Shown: positions 1 through 11,899, counted from the first letter of the stretch. The stretch: DNA of 64,000 nucleotides from Prorocentrum cordatum (GCA_963575745.1 CAUYUJ010015282.1:1249651-1313650), one strand, 5' to 3'. The notes: generated by a model from the letters alone, not told the origin. Numbers and translations: made by a program.

Positions 1-1
1 C

Positions 2-1624
2 TCGGCGGCCGAGAGCGCCGAGCGGCAGAGACCCCAGACCACGGCGCCCCCGACGGCGGCCCCGACGCCGTCCCCGACGGAGGCGACCGGGCTGCCCTGC
101 CCCTGCCTGAAGGACGCTTGCTTCGAGGCCTACGACCGGGATTCCGACCTGTGCCTCAGAGAGGAGGAGTGTGCTGTCCAGGCGCCGCTGACGAACTGCA
201 GCAGCACGACCTGGGATCTGGACGGGGACGGCTGCGTCAACCTCTCCGTCGAGTGGCCGCTCATCTTCGACATGACGAACGGCAGCGTCTGCCCCGTGGA
301 GGCGAGGGCGGACCCGCCGGAATGCGGGGAGGGGTACTACCTCGACGGGAACCCGGTGGCTTGCATCCAGTGCACAACGGGCGCGACGCGTCGGCGACGC
401 TCGTTCGAGTGCTCCGCCTGCGAGTCAGGAGCTTTCGACGCCGGTGACTACGACGACTGCCGCGACGGCAGCTACCTACCGTCTGATGTCGGCGCGGGAG
501 ACATCAATATCCCAGTTACTCCGATTGACCCGCCGCTGGTGCCCGGCGACTGCATCGACATCTCCTCCATGTCCGAGTCTGGCGCATGCAACCAGTCCGT
601 CGAGACGGTGTGCGTTGAGAGCGTGGGTCCTGGCAATGAGGTCACCCTCAAGACGCCCCTGCAGAACAACTACACCAAGTACGCAGGCGTCATTATCTCG
701 TGCACGACGGTGGACGGGACGGAGCTCAGCCGCAAGCACGATTCTAATGGAAATTGTGGATGCAGGTCGGCGACCTGCGACACGACAACTATGTGCTCCA
801 TCGGTCCCGACAACTGCACAGCCACGTGCATCCCGACCGGCCCGTACCCGATCCATCCGACCCCGGCTCCGACCGTGGGCGCCAAGGGCGACCCGCACCT
901 GGTCAACCTGCAGGGCGAACACTTCGACATTAACCACGGCGGGGACTTCGTGCTGCTGCGGTTCCCACAGGACTCCGCGAAGGACGCCGAGCTCCAGGTG
1001 TTGGCCACCGTCCAACCGGAATTCAAGAAGCCGTGCACCACGTACATCACGCGGGTCGAGCTCTCCGGTTTTTGGTTGGGCAACGTGTCCGTCCAGGTGC
1101 GTTCCTACCTCCAGGCCCACCCCGGCCACGAGGGCGCCCACCTGGGGGCCCGCATCCTAAGCCCTGGGGGCGGAGCGGCACCCTGGCAGAGCATGGAGGC
1201 CTTCCTTGCCGACGGCCACGACCTGGTGCTGTCTACGCCGCACAGCAACTTCCACGTGTTGCTGTCCAAGAGCCAGTGGTTCCCCAAGAAGGAGATAGTG
1301 GTAGGCGCGCCCACCGTTGCTGGGATGTTTACGCTGAGCGTCCAGAACCGCAATGCCCCGTCGCCCGCCAAGATCGTAATCCGCCAGGACTTGCCCGAGC
1401 AGGAACACCTGAACCTGGCGGTCAAGCGCGTGTCTGCGCTCGGCAGGGTAGACGTGGGCGGCCTTCTCGGCTTCGACGCGCACCCAGCGAGCCTGGAGTA
1501 CGTCTCGGGCAAGTGCGAGCACCACAGGGCGACGGAGAAGTACAGCGTTGAGAGCCAGGAGGACAATGAGTACTATTACAGGCCCGTGTGGAAGCAGCGG
1601 TGGCGACAGGAGCCTCACGGCTGA
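2..1624 (+). CDS. von Willebrand factor type D-like extracellular protein, 5'-partial
   Basis: The frame is open from the first bases of the window, so the N-terminus lies upstream; about 540 codons are visible. An early segment rich in Thr/Pro is followed by Cys-rich stretches, with a 'GYYLDGNPVACIQC' type motif near residue 115 like the small Cys-rich repeats of receptor ectodomains. Near residue 295 a GDPHLVNLQGEHFDI motif matches the start of a VWD/VWF-like domain, and about 200 residues of beta-rich sequence follow. Such architecture implies a secreted or surface protein, possibly adhesive or matrix-forming; this comes from the family, not from direct proof. The last ~15 codons run into sequence that in another frame is LINE-derived, so the true 3' end is probably lost or lies across an intron. 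The segment from about 270 to 1,590 is the best supported. Confidence 0.7.
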   Translation, partial: SAAESAERQRPQTTAPPTAAPTPSPTEATGLPCPCLKDACFEAYDRDSDLCLREEECAVQAPLTNCSSTTWDLDGDGCVNLSVEWPLIFDMTNGSVCPVEARADPPECGEGYYLDGNPVACIQCTTGATRRRRSFECSACESGAFDAGDYDDCRDGSYLPSDVGAGDINIPVTPIDPPLVPGDCIDISSMSESGACNQSVETVCVESVGPGNEVTLKTPLQNNYTKYAGVIISCTTVDGTELSRKHDSNGNCGCRSATCDTTTMCSIGPDNCTATCIPTGPYPIHPTPAPTVGAKGDPHLVNLQGEHFDINHGGDFVLLRFPQDSAKDAELQVLATVQPEFKKPCTTYITRVELSGFWLGNVSVQVRSYLQAHPGHEGAHLGARILSPGGGAAPWQSMEAFLADGHDLVLSTPHSNFHVLLSKSQWFPKKEIVVGAPTVAGMFTLSVQNRNAPSPAKIVIRQDLPEQEHLNLAVKRVSALGRVDVGGLLGFDAHPASLEYVSGKCEHHRATEKYSVESQEDNEYYYRPVWKQRWRQEPHG

Positions 1625-2765
1625 GTCCGAGGTGGAACTAGACCGTGGGCTAGAGCTCACCAAGCAGTTCGATGCTGAAGTCGGGTTCGTGGAGAACGAG
1701 TCGAAGAGGCAGCACTGGTCCGTGCTGCAGGAGAGCAACTCTGTGGAGCACCTGGGCGTCATGTGCGACCCCGCTCGGGCTCGCATCCCGATCACCCCCG
1801 GCGGAGGATGGTCAGAGCTCGAGGCGGGAATCCAGATCCTCAAGACCTTCCCTGGACGTGCTGACGCGCGGGAGCGTATCGCCCTTGCCTACCTCCGCCC
1901 TTTATGGATGTGGGCCACGCCTTTCCTGGAGCCTGTTCCTCAACCTCTCGTAGGAGCTCTTTTCCAGGCAATTCAGAAGACTCGCTGTTCCTGGTGGTGT
2001 TCAAGCCGCTGGTGGGCGAGGAGGGCCTACCTCCACCCGCGCTTCTCCCCAGCCCTGCAAACGCTGAAGGTCATTCGATCGCCGCTGTTAGTGTCGAGTG
2101 TCCATCTACGTCATGCCCTTCGAGCTCACTTTGAGTGCCTTGAAGTTGAATATGTGGATCACAATTCCGATTGGGGTGTCAAGCTGCGTGTGCACCCTGA
2201 CGATGACCAGCGAGTTTAGGATATCACGGCCCCACTGAGGGATGAGGACGACACTTCCTGGACCACTACGCCAGCTGCGCACCATGCAGTGCGAAGCATT
2301 GCGAGAATTCGGATCTTGAACTTAATCCCATGTTCGAGACAGGACTCGGAAGGCTCCGAGGATATTGATGTGGAGATCTGCAGCCAGCAGAAGTGGAAGC
2401 GCTGGGAAAGGTCCCTCCCCCCTGATGATGTGCAGTATTTGACGGTGTTCATGGGGGGGGGCATCCAGACAAGAACGCGCAGGGGGACCAACACGTGCTG
2501 CCGCTTCTGCGACCACCCGTGCCCGAGTGCCCGACACCTCTGGGTTGAGTGCCCTCGTTTTCAAGCTGTGCGAGTTCGACTCGCACGTGAACATGCTATC
2601 CCGCCGCTTTTCTGGGGCACCCAGCCCCGCGTCACCAGCGAGAGCGGCTGGGTTGTACGCAGTGCTCATCCTTCCCTGGAGATGAGGACCTCCATGCAGC
2701 TCGCGGCGGTGAAACTCGGGATCGAGATCTGCCGTGGGAATTTCGAGCGGGACCGCAGGTGAGGT
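1596..2765 (+). pseudogene. 5'-truncated LINE (non-LTR retrotransposon), reverse transcriptase C-terminal part
   Basis: Two open frames (1548-2219 and 2289-2762) encode the end of a LINE ORF2. The first contains VEHLGVMCDP, then YLRPLWMWATPFLEP and CSWWCSSRWWARRAYLHPRF, a Trp-rich run that I recognise from dinoflagellate LINE reverse transcriptases downstream of the catalytic palm. The second carries CCRFCDHPCPSARHLWVECPRF, a C-x2-C-x7-H-x4-C zinc knuckle typical of the C-terminus of these elements. The catalytic FADD region is absent, so this is a 5'-truncated insertion. Stops and a frame change between the two parts mark it as dead. It abuts the 3' end of the VWD-like gene in the same orientation. 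Confidence 0.75.
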
Positions 2766-4055
2766 CTCTTTGAGCTTCTACCTCTTAGTTCAGGCGTGGC
2801 TTTCATTTTCCTTCAGATGAAGCAGAAGCGGAGGCTCGCCTCACAGGGCGAGGGCGCGCGCGATAACGAGGCAGCTGCCGCCCTCATCGACAGCAGGGAC
2901 TCGGGCTCAAGCCTGGCGTGCAAGTGCCCGACCGCGGGGGGGCCGTGGGCCGAAGGCGTCGTCATCGAGGAGCCGGCCGCGCTTTTCGCAGAGGCGTCCT
3001 GGGACTGAGGCCGTGCGCGATCTTGGCCAGCTGTCTCTCCGCGTTCGCTGGAAACGCCGTTTATTGCTCTTCCGCCTCGCCGCATGTGAGGGCCTGCCAG
3101 TCGCTCGCCTCGCCCTCTTACAGCGATGCGTTCCCAGATTTCCGGGTTTCCGCGCTGCGTTCGCCAGGGCTCCAGAGACGAGGGCCAGTTGTAAGCCAGT
3201 TGTAAGCTGGTGCTCCAGAGGCTGGGTGCTCCAAGTTGTAAGCCAAGCCGCCGACAGAGCGGCTCTGCGAGCATTCTTCTGCCCCGGAGTGCTCTGCCGC
3301 TGCTGTGGAGCGCACAGCACAGATCGCCGCAGTGGGCTGCTCGAGAAGCCGTGCGTCGCTTGCAGCGCGTTTGGCGCGCGGGCGGGGCGCAGCCTGCGCC
3401 CTGGCTCTGCCCGCGTACGCTTGCCAGCTCAGCGCGCGCTTGGCGCGTGGACTGGCGGTTTTCGCGATGACTGCTCCGCCGTTGCGCGCTGCTTCGCAAT
3501 GACTGCTTCGCCGCCCAGAAGAAGGATTAGCGCTTGCCAGGGGCAGACCAGTCAGGGACGTGCCGACGCGGGCTGCGCGCACCAACCCACCATTAGGAAT
3601 TGCAGCAGGACGCACAAGAGTGTTGAAATCGTTGTAGTGTTGGAGTCGTGGCCCAGAAGCGACCGCTGTTGCCGATGTCGAGGGGTAGCGGCTACGTTGA
3701 AAGATCCGTGTGATCCTTGGGGGTCAAAGGTGCATTCGGCGGCTTGAGAAATTGTTGAAATTGCGCCACGCAACCGCAACTTGGGAACAAAAGGGCAAGA
3801 GCATGTACGACCAGATCGCTGCCCTCAATGCATGGACAGTCGAAGATTGACCGGAAGCGGTGAGACGACACGGACATGGCACATCTCCTCGTCGGAATGT
3901 CACATTCGTTTGTGTTGTCAGGTCTGAACGATGTTTTTTCCCAACCCTCCTGCGTTGGGTTCTCGTTTTGAATAGAGCACTGCTCGCGCGAACCTGCCTT
4001 CTTTCCTTCCTTCCCGTCCCTCTCTTCCCCCTTGCCTTTGACCTCGCTCGTCGCT
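2766..4055. other. GC-rich stretch without recognised gene
   Basis: Only overlapping low-complexity open frames on both strands are present, none with a recognisable domain. Short direct repeats of AGTTGTAAGCC occur at 3188-3245. From about 3,940 there is T/C-rich sequence leading into the satellite. Confidence 0.5.
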
Positions 4056-4056
4056 G

Positions 4057-6095
4057 CGTGCCAGCTGGGGGGGGCTGCTGGGGGCCGCGATCTGTGTTTC
4101 GAGGGCTGCTGGGGGCTGCGATCTGTGAAACTGTCGCCACTTTCGAGGGCTGCTGGGGGGCCCAGCACAGTGGCGCCCGCGGCGGACTCAAATCGGACCT
4201 CGCCATCCCTGGGGGGCTGCGATCTGTGAAATTGTCGCCACTTTTGAGGGCTGCTGGGGGGCCCAGCACAGTCTGCACCCGCGGCGGACTCAAATGGGAC
4301 CTCGCCATCCCTGGGGGGCTGCGATCTGTGAAACTGTCGCCACTTTCGAGGCCTGCTGGGGGGCCCAGCACAGTCTGCACCCGCGGCGGACTCAAATGGG
4401 ACCTCGCCATCCCTGGGGGGCTGCGATCTGCGAAACTGTCGCCACTTTCGAGGCCTGCTGGGGGGCCCAGCACAGTCTGCACCCGCGGCGGATTCAAATG
4501 GACCTCGCCATCCCTGGGGGGCTGCGATCTGTGAAACTGTCGCCACTTTCGAGGGCTGCTGGGGGGCCCAGCACAGTCTGCACCCGCGGCGGATTCAAAT
4601 GGGACCTCGCCATCCCTGGGGGCTGCGATCTGTGAAACTGTCGCCACTTTCGAGGGCTGCTGGGGGGCCCAGCACAATCTGCACAGTCGCCACCCCTGGG
4701 GGGCTGCGATCTGTGGCGAGGCTGGGGCCCAGCACAGTCTGCACCTGCGGCGGATTCAAATGGGACCTCGCCATCCCTGGGGGGCTGCGATCTGTGAAAC
4801 TGTCGCCACTTTCGAGGGCTGCTGGGGGGCCCAGCACAGTCTGCACCCGCGGAGGAAATGTGACCTCGCCATCCCTGGGGGGCTGCGATCTGTGAATCTG
4901 TCGCCACTTTCGAGGGCTGCTGGGGGGCCCAGCACAGTCTGCACCCGCGGCGGATTCAAATGGGACCTCGCCATCCCTGGGGGGCTGCGATCTGTGAAAT
5001 TGTCGCCACTTTCGAGAGCTGCTGGGGGGCCCAGCACAGTCTGCACCCGCGGCGGACTCAAATGGGACCTCGCCATCGATCCCTGGGGGGCTGCGATCTG
5101 TGAATCTGTCGCCACTTTCGAGGGCTGCTGGGGGGCCCAGCACAGTGGGTACCCACGGCGGATTCAAATGTGACCTCGCCATCCCTGGTGAGCTGCGAAA
5201 TGTGAAACAGTTGCCACTTTCGAGGGCTGCTGGGGGGGGGGGCCCAGCACAGTGGGTACCCACGGCGGATTCAAATGGGACCTCGCCATCCCTGGGGGGG
5301 CTGCGATCTGTGAAATTGTCGCCACTTTCGAGGGCTGCTGGGGGGCCCAGCCCAGTGGGTACCCACGGCGGACTCAAATAGGACCTCGCCATCCCTGGGG
5401 GGCTGCGATCTGTGAATCTGTCGCCACTTTCGAGGGCTGCTGGGGGGCCCAGCACAGTGGGCACCCACGGCGGATTCAAGCTAGACCTCGCCATCCCTGG
5501 GGGGCTGCGATCTGTGAATCTGTCGCCACTTTCTTACCTCGCTCGTCGCTGCGTTTCGAGAGCTGCTGGGGGCTGCGATCTGCGAAATTGTCGCCATTTT
5601 CGAGGGCTGCTGAGGGGCCCATCACAGTGGGTACTCAACGCAGACTCAAATGGGACCTCGCCATCCCTGGGGGGCTGCGATATGTGAAACTGTCGCCACA
5701 TTCAAATGGGACCTCGCCTTCCTTGGGGGGCTGCGATCTGCGAAAGTGTCGCCACTTTCGAGGGCTGCTGAGGGGCCCAACACAGTGGGTACTCACCGCA
5801 GACTTACATGGAACCTCGCCATCCCTGGGGGGCTGCGATCTGTGAAACTGTCGCCCCTTTTCGAGGGCTGCTGAGGGGCCCAGCACAGTGGGTACTCTCC
5901 GCAGACTCATACTAGACCTCGCCATCATTGGGGGGCTGCGATCTGTGAAACTGTCGCCACTTCCGAGGGCTGCTGAGGGGCCCAGCACAGTGGGTACTCA
6001 CCGCAGACTCAGATTAGACCTCGCCGTCCCTGGGGGGCTGCGATCTGTGAAATTGTCGCCACTTTCGAGGGCTGCTGAGGGGCACAGCGCAGTGG
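4057..6095. repeat. ~102-bp tandem satellite, about 19 units
   Basis: The unit reads approximately GAGGGCTGCTGGGGGGCCCA, then GCACAGT, a variable CTGCACCCGCGGCGGACTCA part, GGGACCTCGCCATCCCTGGG, and GGCTGCGATCTGTGAAACTG followed by TCGCCACTTTC. Units begin at about 4145, 4246, 4348, 4450, 4551 and 4652, then continue to about 6,066, with spacing of 101-102 bases. Left copies carry CTGCACCCGCGG and right copies GGGTACCCACGG or GGGTACTCACCG, so sub-families are arranged along the array. Because 102 is a multiple of three and the unit lacks stops, long open frames run through both strands; they are not genes. Confidence 0.95.
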
Positions 6096-6335
6096 GCTTC
6101 CCGCACGTTTTTCTCCTGCTTTTCGTTCCCGACTCCCCATGTCCTCTTCGAGCCTGTAGTTGTCGCCCCTCGTTCTTGTATGGTTTTCCTGTGCATCATG
6201 CCATTGGCGCGTGTCCCAAGTTGCTTATATATCAAACAACGGATCCTGCAATTTGATTGTCCGTGCAAGTTTCGGCCAACTCCTCGTTTCCCATGATACA
6301 AATGGGTTGGGTACGTCACAGGGTAATTTTGTTTT

Positions 6336-6372
6336 CCTCTCTCTTCTCTCTCTCTCTCTCTCTCTCTTTCTC
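6336..6372. repeat. (CT)n microsatellite
   Basis: An almost pure CT dinucleotide run about 37 bases long. Confidence 0.9.
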
Positions 6373-6399
6373 CCAATATGTCTACTCAGGTGATCTGTT

Positions 6400-8515
6400 G
6401 CCGCTTCTTCGCCAGCGCAGGAGTATGGACCCTTCCTCACGGAGAAGATGCGTGCCTGGTTCGTTCACGGCCACTTCCCGGTCCGCGACGATCTTTTGGT
6501 GGGGATACCGAGAAAGATTGGCAGGGGAAGCCAGACAGCCACCAGACATTACCAGCCAAAGAGCCTTGGTTCGCGTCAGAAGCCGCGCCGCACGCACACA
6601 CACACAAACACATTACACAATGTTAATTAAAGTGTGGGCGCCGAGAGAATTACTTGTCAAATAGACGGAGTCGTTGCCCCGCCAAGGAAGTAATGCATCA
6701 GCGCATTCAGCTGCGTCAGCTTATAGTTGTGTTTGGTGAGGGCCACGGCCTGATTGAGGGGGATTTCGGGGCACGGTGATGAGCAGCTGGGGAGGAGCAG
6801 GAAGGAGAGGGGGTGGACGGGAGGGCTTGTATTTTGAGGGGCCCGACTTCGGGGAATGTGCGAATGTTTGTCGTGAAATGCGTTTGTGGGAAGCAGTGAA
6901 GTCAAGAGTCAGGGGCTCTCTCAGTGCACTTACCAAGTGGAACGCGAATAGTTCAGCGGGAGTCACATGCATGGTCAAAGGTGTTCCCCTCCCGCGTCGA
7001 CGGCACATTGACAAGGTAAGACTTCGAAATGCCCTTTTCGAAATCAAGCAGTCGTACATCTGAGTGCGGTAAAAGCCATCGAACACACATGGGGCGCCCC
7101 AAAATTGGTCTCGCGTTCTACGGATCGAGAGGTTGACCTGTCTTCCCTAGCGAAAGGTTGGCAGAAATTTGCTGGTAGATGCAACATGAAGGAGCGTCCG
7201 CCAGCCGGCGGAAGCGCAAGTCCCTTCCCCCCCGAGAGTTTGTGTTGTTGGATTCAGGGTCTTCGGAGCGTCCAGCATGGCTAGGCTCGTTCAATGAGAA
7301 GCAGTCATAGCAACTAGCAGCATTAGGAGTGTATAAGACTGATGAGGATCCAGCAGGCGTGTATCAGTAAATCGTGATGTTCAGCATAAGGCTTATGAGC
7401 CCCGCTTGAAACAAGGATCAGTACACATACGCGCATAATCATTACTTACGCGACGGAGGGAAATGCGCAGCATGCAATTCCTCCCCACAGGCATAACGAT
7501 GTTGGAGGAATATGCCACTCAATGTTCGAGGCTCCCGTCGCTGATTATACATTTTTTCGCTGCGCAGCTTGATTCCAAGCTAGTGTGCCGGTTGTGCACC
7601 GAGGCAACGTTCGGCATTGGTGATGGGACGCCATGTTGGTTTGTCCCGCGCGTTGCCAGCGGACGCATGTCTCGTCCATCGGAAACGCTCCGCCTCGCTG
7701 CACCCACCCGTTGTGTTCAACGGCGCCGAGTGCCTTGCTCTACGCATGTCACGGTGAGAATGCCATGTGACGGTGAGCATGTCCATTTTTCCATCGGGAG
7801 GTGCGCCTGCCCGAGTGGACGGTATATGCCCCCGTGAAGGACTGGGCGCCCCGCTCACGGGCCATCAAAGTGCGAAGGGCTAGCCACTGGACTCGTCCTC
7901 ATCCTGTGGGGGGGCAGGGACGGGTTATTTTTGTTGTCCCGGGGCCCGAAATGTGTTTCCGCACGCAGATTTGTTGCAAAGCGCCCCCCGACCTTTCTTT
8001 CGTGCGCTTTGAGGTCTAAGTGTTGCTCATCGTCGTCGAACGTGGCCCTTGATCTCGAGGAGGATCGGGAGACCGCTTGGGGCCGATTGTAGCAGATTCG
8101 GTCGGATGTTGTGTCTTGTTGTGTCTCCTGGATTTGTCGTCGTCCTCCTCGATTTCTTCTAGCCCTCCTCTGCCCCCAGGTAGCCTTCCTCTCCTCGTCC
8201 TCCCCTTCCTCATGCCATCGTCAACCCCGTCTCAGCCAGGCCCATCCACCTCTGATATTCGCAGCCTGGCGTCTTGTTTCTCCTGATTATGTTGCTGTCG
8301 TTCCCCCTGCTACAGCCGCTTCCCCACATCCTCCTCCGACCCTCAGAGCTTTGCATTACTTACCCCCCTTCCTCCTGCTCGGAAGCATCGGCGGCGCGAT
8401 GCGAATTACCTGAAACGCGCCTTACCCATTCTAACACGAGGCGGCTACCAATAAGAGCGCTCCATACAAAAGAACGCCTCGACAAACAACGTCGGACCAC
8501 ACTCAACGCCCCCCA
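6400..8515. other. No gene recognised
   Basis: Mixed-composition sequence with a short CA run near 6,597. Open frames of 60-125 codons occur on both strands, but none has a recognisable domain or convincing composition. Confidence 0.5.
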
Positions 8516-8518
8516 AGG

Positions 8519-8840
8519 GAGCGCGAGGTCACGTTTGGGTCCACGTACACCTCCGTTACGCAGGACATCGCAGGAGCCAACGACAGTGACAACAGTTGTG
8601 TTGCGCAAGTGACATCCCCCCGGGAACCGCGAGGTCTCGCCTGGGTCCGCGATACACCTCCGCTCCGCTGGACTTTTCAGGAGCCGCACACGAGTGGCGA
8701 CATTTACGCAGCTGGCAAGCCGCGAGGCCTCGTTTCGAGTCCGCGCACACCTTCGCTCCCGTGGGCCCCCCCAGGAGCCCATGACCGTGGCGACAGTTAC
8801 GCAGTTGGCTGCCCACCCAGGGGAACCGCGAATCCATGTC
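8519..8840 (-). repeat. Diverged, inverted copies of the 102-bp satellite
   Basis: Three to four units with spacing of about 108, 93 and 105 bases (anchors GCGAGGTCAC at 8521, GCGAGGTCTC at 8629, GCGAGGCCTC at 8722, GCGAATCC at 8827). Read on the reverse strand, the motif order GTGGCGACAGTT, GCAG, CCCAGGG, GCGAGGT, GAGTCCGC, GGGCCCCCCAG is that of the 4.1-6.1 kb array, so this is the same family turned around and much older. Confidence 0.7.
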
Positions 8841-9547
8841 GACCGACCGGCTGGCACCCAGCTGGGTGGGCGCGGGCCTCGGAGTAGAGGGGCTCAACGA
8901 GCCGCCTGCCCGCCAGATGCAGCGAACAATGTCGGGCTTCGGGGAGCTACTTCCAGGGGGACCTGATCGCCCCATCCCCGCTCGCCTCTCGACGCGGTGT
9001 GCTCCTCGGGGCAGCCTTGCGGAGGCCCAGATGCACCCGCCGTGCCTTTTTGGGTTCACCCCTTTGCGGGCTCTTCCCCGACCGCTGCCGCGTCACGAAG
9101 TCCCCAGTCGCCCTCCTCCTTCGGAGGGCGCCAACTGCACGTCTGCACCGATCTTGGGCACGGGGCCGACGCGAATGCGTAAGCATGCCGATCTTGGGCC
9201 CAGGAAGGGGGCCTGGCCAGGATCGGCGGGCAGCAACAAGTTCCGCCCGCCACCGAGTCAGCCTATATCGGGCCGAACGAAAGGGGGGATAGGGAAAGGG
9301 GGGGGGGTACGAAATCTGCTGCATGCAGCTGGTTTCGGCCCAGGCGCCGGGCCCATTCCTCGATACACGGGCGCCCCCCCGCGCCAGGAGGCGCTGGGAG
9401 AATCAGCTACGTGAGCTGATGTTCTACCCTACCCTTTGCTATCCCCCCCTTTCGTTGCCCCTGGCTATAGCACTCCGTGCGGTAACGTTTCGAGCACCGC
9501 CCAGCCCACAAGGCTGTGACATGTGACACCTCTCGTCTGTACAACCA

Positions 9548-9706
9548 GCCCGTATAATGAGGATGAGCGACTTTCCAAGGTTACCCTTGCATCCTTCTTC
9601 TTGGGCCCATCCTCGGCAGCTTTCACTGGCCGTACCCCGTTCACAAAGTGTCGGCATGGCCTTCCACGGCCCTTGCATCCATATCGTGCGTCCTTATCAT
9701 GCGGGT
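9548..9706 (+). repeat. Dispersed repeat DR1, copy 1
   Basis: About 160 bases resemble 59,236-59,395 in the same orientation. Shared blocks include GAGGATGAGCGACTTTCCAA (GCGATTTTCCAA in the other copy), CCCTTGCATCCTTC, GGCCCATCCT and GGCATGGCCTTCCA. I found no coding content or inverted termini. Confidence 0.7.
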
Positions 9707-9734
9707 TGACTGTAGTCTGGGAGGGGCTCTCATG

Positions 9735-10010
9735 GAGCTTACATGCGCCGTCATGGGGCTGTCTTGGGCTTCTGTGGGGCCATCTTGAACCCCCCCTTGG
9801 CCGTCCTTGGGTATTATTAGGCCGTCTTGGTGCTCTCTTGGGCCATATTGCGCCCCTCTCGGCCAGTTGGGCAGTCTCTAAGGGCTGTCTTGCGGGCCTC
9901 TTGGGGCTTCTTCAGGCCCTCTTGAGCTGTCCTGGGCCCCTCTTGGGCCGCCGGGGGGCTCTTGGGGTCCTCATTGGGCTATTTTGGCATCTGTTTGGCT
10001 CATCTGAGGC
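9735..10010. repeat. Degenerate CTTGGGGC-type minisatellite
   Basis: Loosely repeated words such as GTCTTGGGC, CTCTTGGGGC and CGTCCTTGGG recur every 15-30 bases. The same word family forms blocks at 11.9-12.06, 12.6-13.07, 13.5-14.15, 15.48-15.67, 24.1-24.36, 36.8-37.1, 57.7-58.15 and 63.48-63.62 kb. Confidence 0.7.
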
Positions 10011-11265
10011 GCTCTTTAAAAAGCATCTTGAGCCGAGAGAACCAGGAAGCACACCATCTTCAAACATCTAGTAGCACATCGAGTCAGTTTGGTGGTAGCC
10101 TCTTGGGCTGCCTCTGGCTTCTCTGGAATCTTTTTGGGCAGTCTGTCGGGCGGCCTGTGGGCTCAGAGCGGGCCATCTTGGCTGCCGCGGTGGCCTTCCT
10201 GCGCCGTCTTGGAAGCCATGGGGGGCCTTGGGAGCCAGTGGGCCTCGGGAGAGGAGGGGGGCGATGCGCGCTCCGTTGTGCGCCAGCAGCGCAGAAACCC
10301 TGCCAGAAAGCGCCTGGCACCCTGCCACGCCTCAGCGTGCCAGTGGGCACGTTGGCGGCCAGCCGGCTTCCTCCCCGCCCCTCCCGCTCGCTTCCCCCCC
10401 CCTCGCCCAGGCTTGCTGTCGACCACCAAGGCTCGCCGAGAGCACCTGGACCGCAGCTCTCGCGATTCGCTCCCGAAGCGCTGGGCCAGGCCTGGCTTTC
10501 TCGCTCCACCCGACAGCGGAAATCCTGCAGAGCCCCCCCCCCCCCCGCCCGGGGCCCGGCAGGAGCTCTACCCCCTGGACCAGGCCTTCGAGGGGCCGCC
10601 GCGCGCTGCGCCGCACCAGGGCCAGGCGCCCGCGCCGGCCCAGGTGGTGGGGAGGGGCCCGCGGGAGGAGGACCGCAGAGGCGGAGGCGGAGAGACTTGC
10701 TGCATTTGCTGCTGCTCCCTTTTTTCCATTCTCCCCCCCCTGCTGCTCTCCTCCGGTGGCCCGGCCGCGGGGCGTCTTCCTCGAGCTTGCGTGGAGCGAG
10801 CGCGGGGCGGCGCGTGCGCGCCCAGGCGCGTGCAAGTCGAGCAGGGGGACGCAGGCAGCAGCACTGGGAGTGTGCGCGGGAGGGGGCGAGGCGATCGGCA
10901 CGAGGCGCTCAGAATCAGATTCAATCACCAGTGGTGCTTGTGAATGCGTTGGGCGGCCGCTTTGAGCAAGCATGCCTGAGCATCAAAGTGCTTGTGGATG
11001 CGCTGCCCGTTTATTCTGAACAAGAACGAATTGAGCGATTAAATGTACGCACGCGTTCGGCTTGGAATGAGAGGATACGAATTAGCTGAAATCGAGTAAT
11101 TCAACGAAAGATCGCCAGTGCATCCACCTCTAATTGAAAAGGGTGTGCGTGCTCGCACAGACTCCCCCCGCTCCCCTCCGTCACGGGGGGAGGTCGGACC
11201 TCTCCCATTTCCAGCGCAAATGGGCGGGTGGCCTGGCATCCATATCTCTCGGTCCACGTGCTGGG
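10010..11265. other. GC-rich, no gene recognised
   Basis: Long open frames exist on both strands at 10.08-10.97 kb because stops are rare at this GC content. The predicted peptides are Pro/Ala/Arg-rich without domains. A coding role cannot be supported. Confidence 0.45.
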
Positions 11266-11268
11266 GTT

Positions 11269-11490
11269 GGGGTGTTAGGTTTACGGTGTTAGGGTTAGGG
11301 TGTTAGGGTTCGTGTGTTAGGGTTCGGGTTGCGGTTTGGGTGTGGGTATTCGGGTCAGGGGTGTTACGGTGTGTTAGGGTTTGGACGGTGGGGTTAGGTC
11401 TAGGGTGTTAGGGTTAGGATCAGGGTGTTCAGGTTTGTGCGTTAGGGTTAGGGTTAGGGCTGGTGTGTCAGGGTTCAGGTGTTACGGTCA
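11269..11490 (+). repeat. Interstitial telomere-like array (GTGTTAGGGTTAGGG variants)
   Basis: Degenerate repeats of TTAGGG and TGTTAGGGT with interspersed GGTT, TCGGG and TTACGG variants. It is followed directly by repeat block P. The same array-then-P order recurs at 39.5-39.6 kb once the large mobile element is removed. Confidence 0.9.
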
Positions 11491-11494
11491 CCAC

Positions 11495-11830
11495 ACTGAT
11501 TGCATCAAAATACCCCCCCCGTCTTAAGCCCATCCCACAAGATCGACCTATCCCTCTTACGGCGTCAGCGCGGTCTTGCATCCTCTCCACCTTCGGAACA
11601 CAGTTGGGGCGCCTCGAGGCGATCTTGGGGGGTGCCTGGGTCCTGCACTTACCCCCTCCCATTAGATCGACTTCCTCAACAATCTGAGCGCGTCAACGCG
11701 ATTTGACTTCGTATGCTGTTTGGCGCGCCTGGGAGCGTCTGGGAGCGCCTGGAGCAGCCTGGGGGGCGCTTGGGTTCAAAATCGGAGTCGGCGAGGGGTG
11801 CCCAAATCGCATCGATTTATTCAAGTGGCT
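11495..11830 (+). repeat. Dispersed repeat block P, copy 1
   Basis: This resembles 39,630-39,985 in the same orientation. Shared pieces include TTGCATCCTCT followed by CTTTCGAGCACAG or CTTCGGAACACAG, the run GGGAGCGTCTGGGAGCGCCT, and AAATCGGAGTCGGCGAGGGG with GCATCGATT near the end. Confidence 0.8.
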
Positions 11831-11899
11831 TACGCCACTCCGCCGACCCCCACCATGAGTGAGTGTGTGAGACGATCATGGAACTGACGTCTTGGGTCA

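Noticed and set aside
3692-5988. Many open frames of 100-317 codons on both strands over the 102-bp satellite
   Set aside because: They follow the unit, which is a multiple of three without stops; the peptides are repeats of the same 34 residues in several frames.
10084-10973. Overlapping 200-375-codon frames on both strands
   Set aside because: High GC with few stops; Ala/Pro/Arg-rich peptides without domains.
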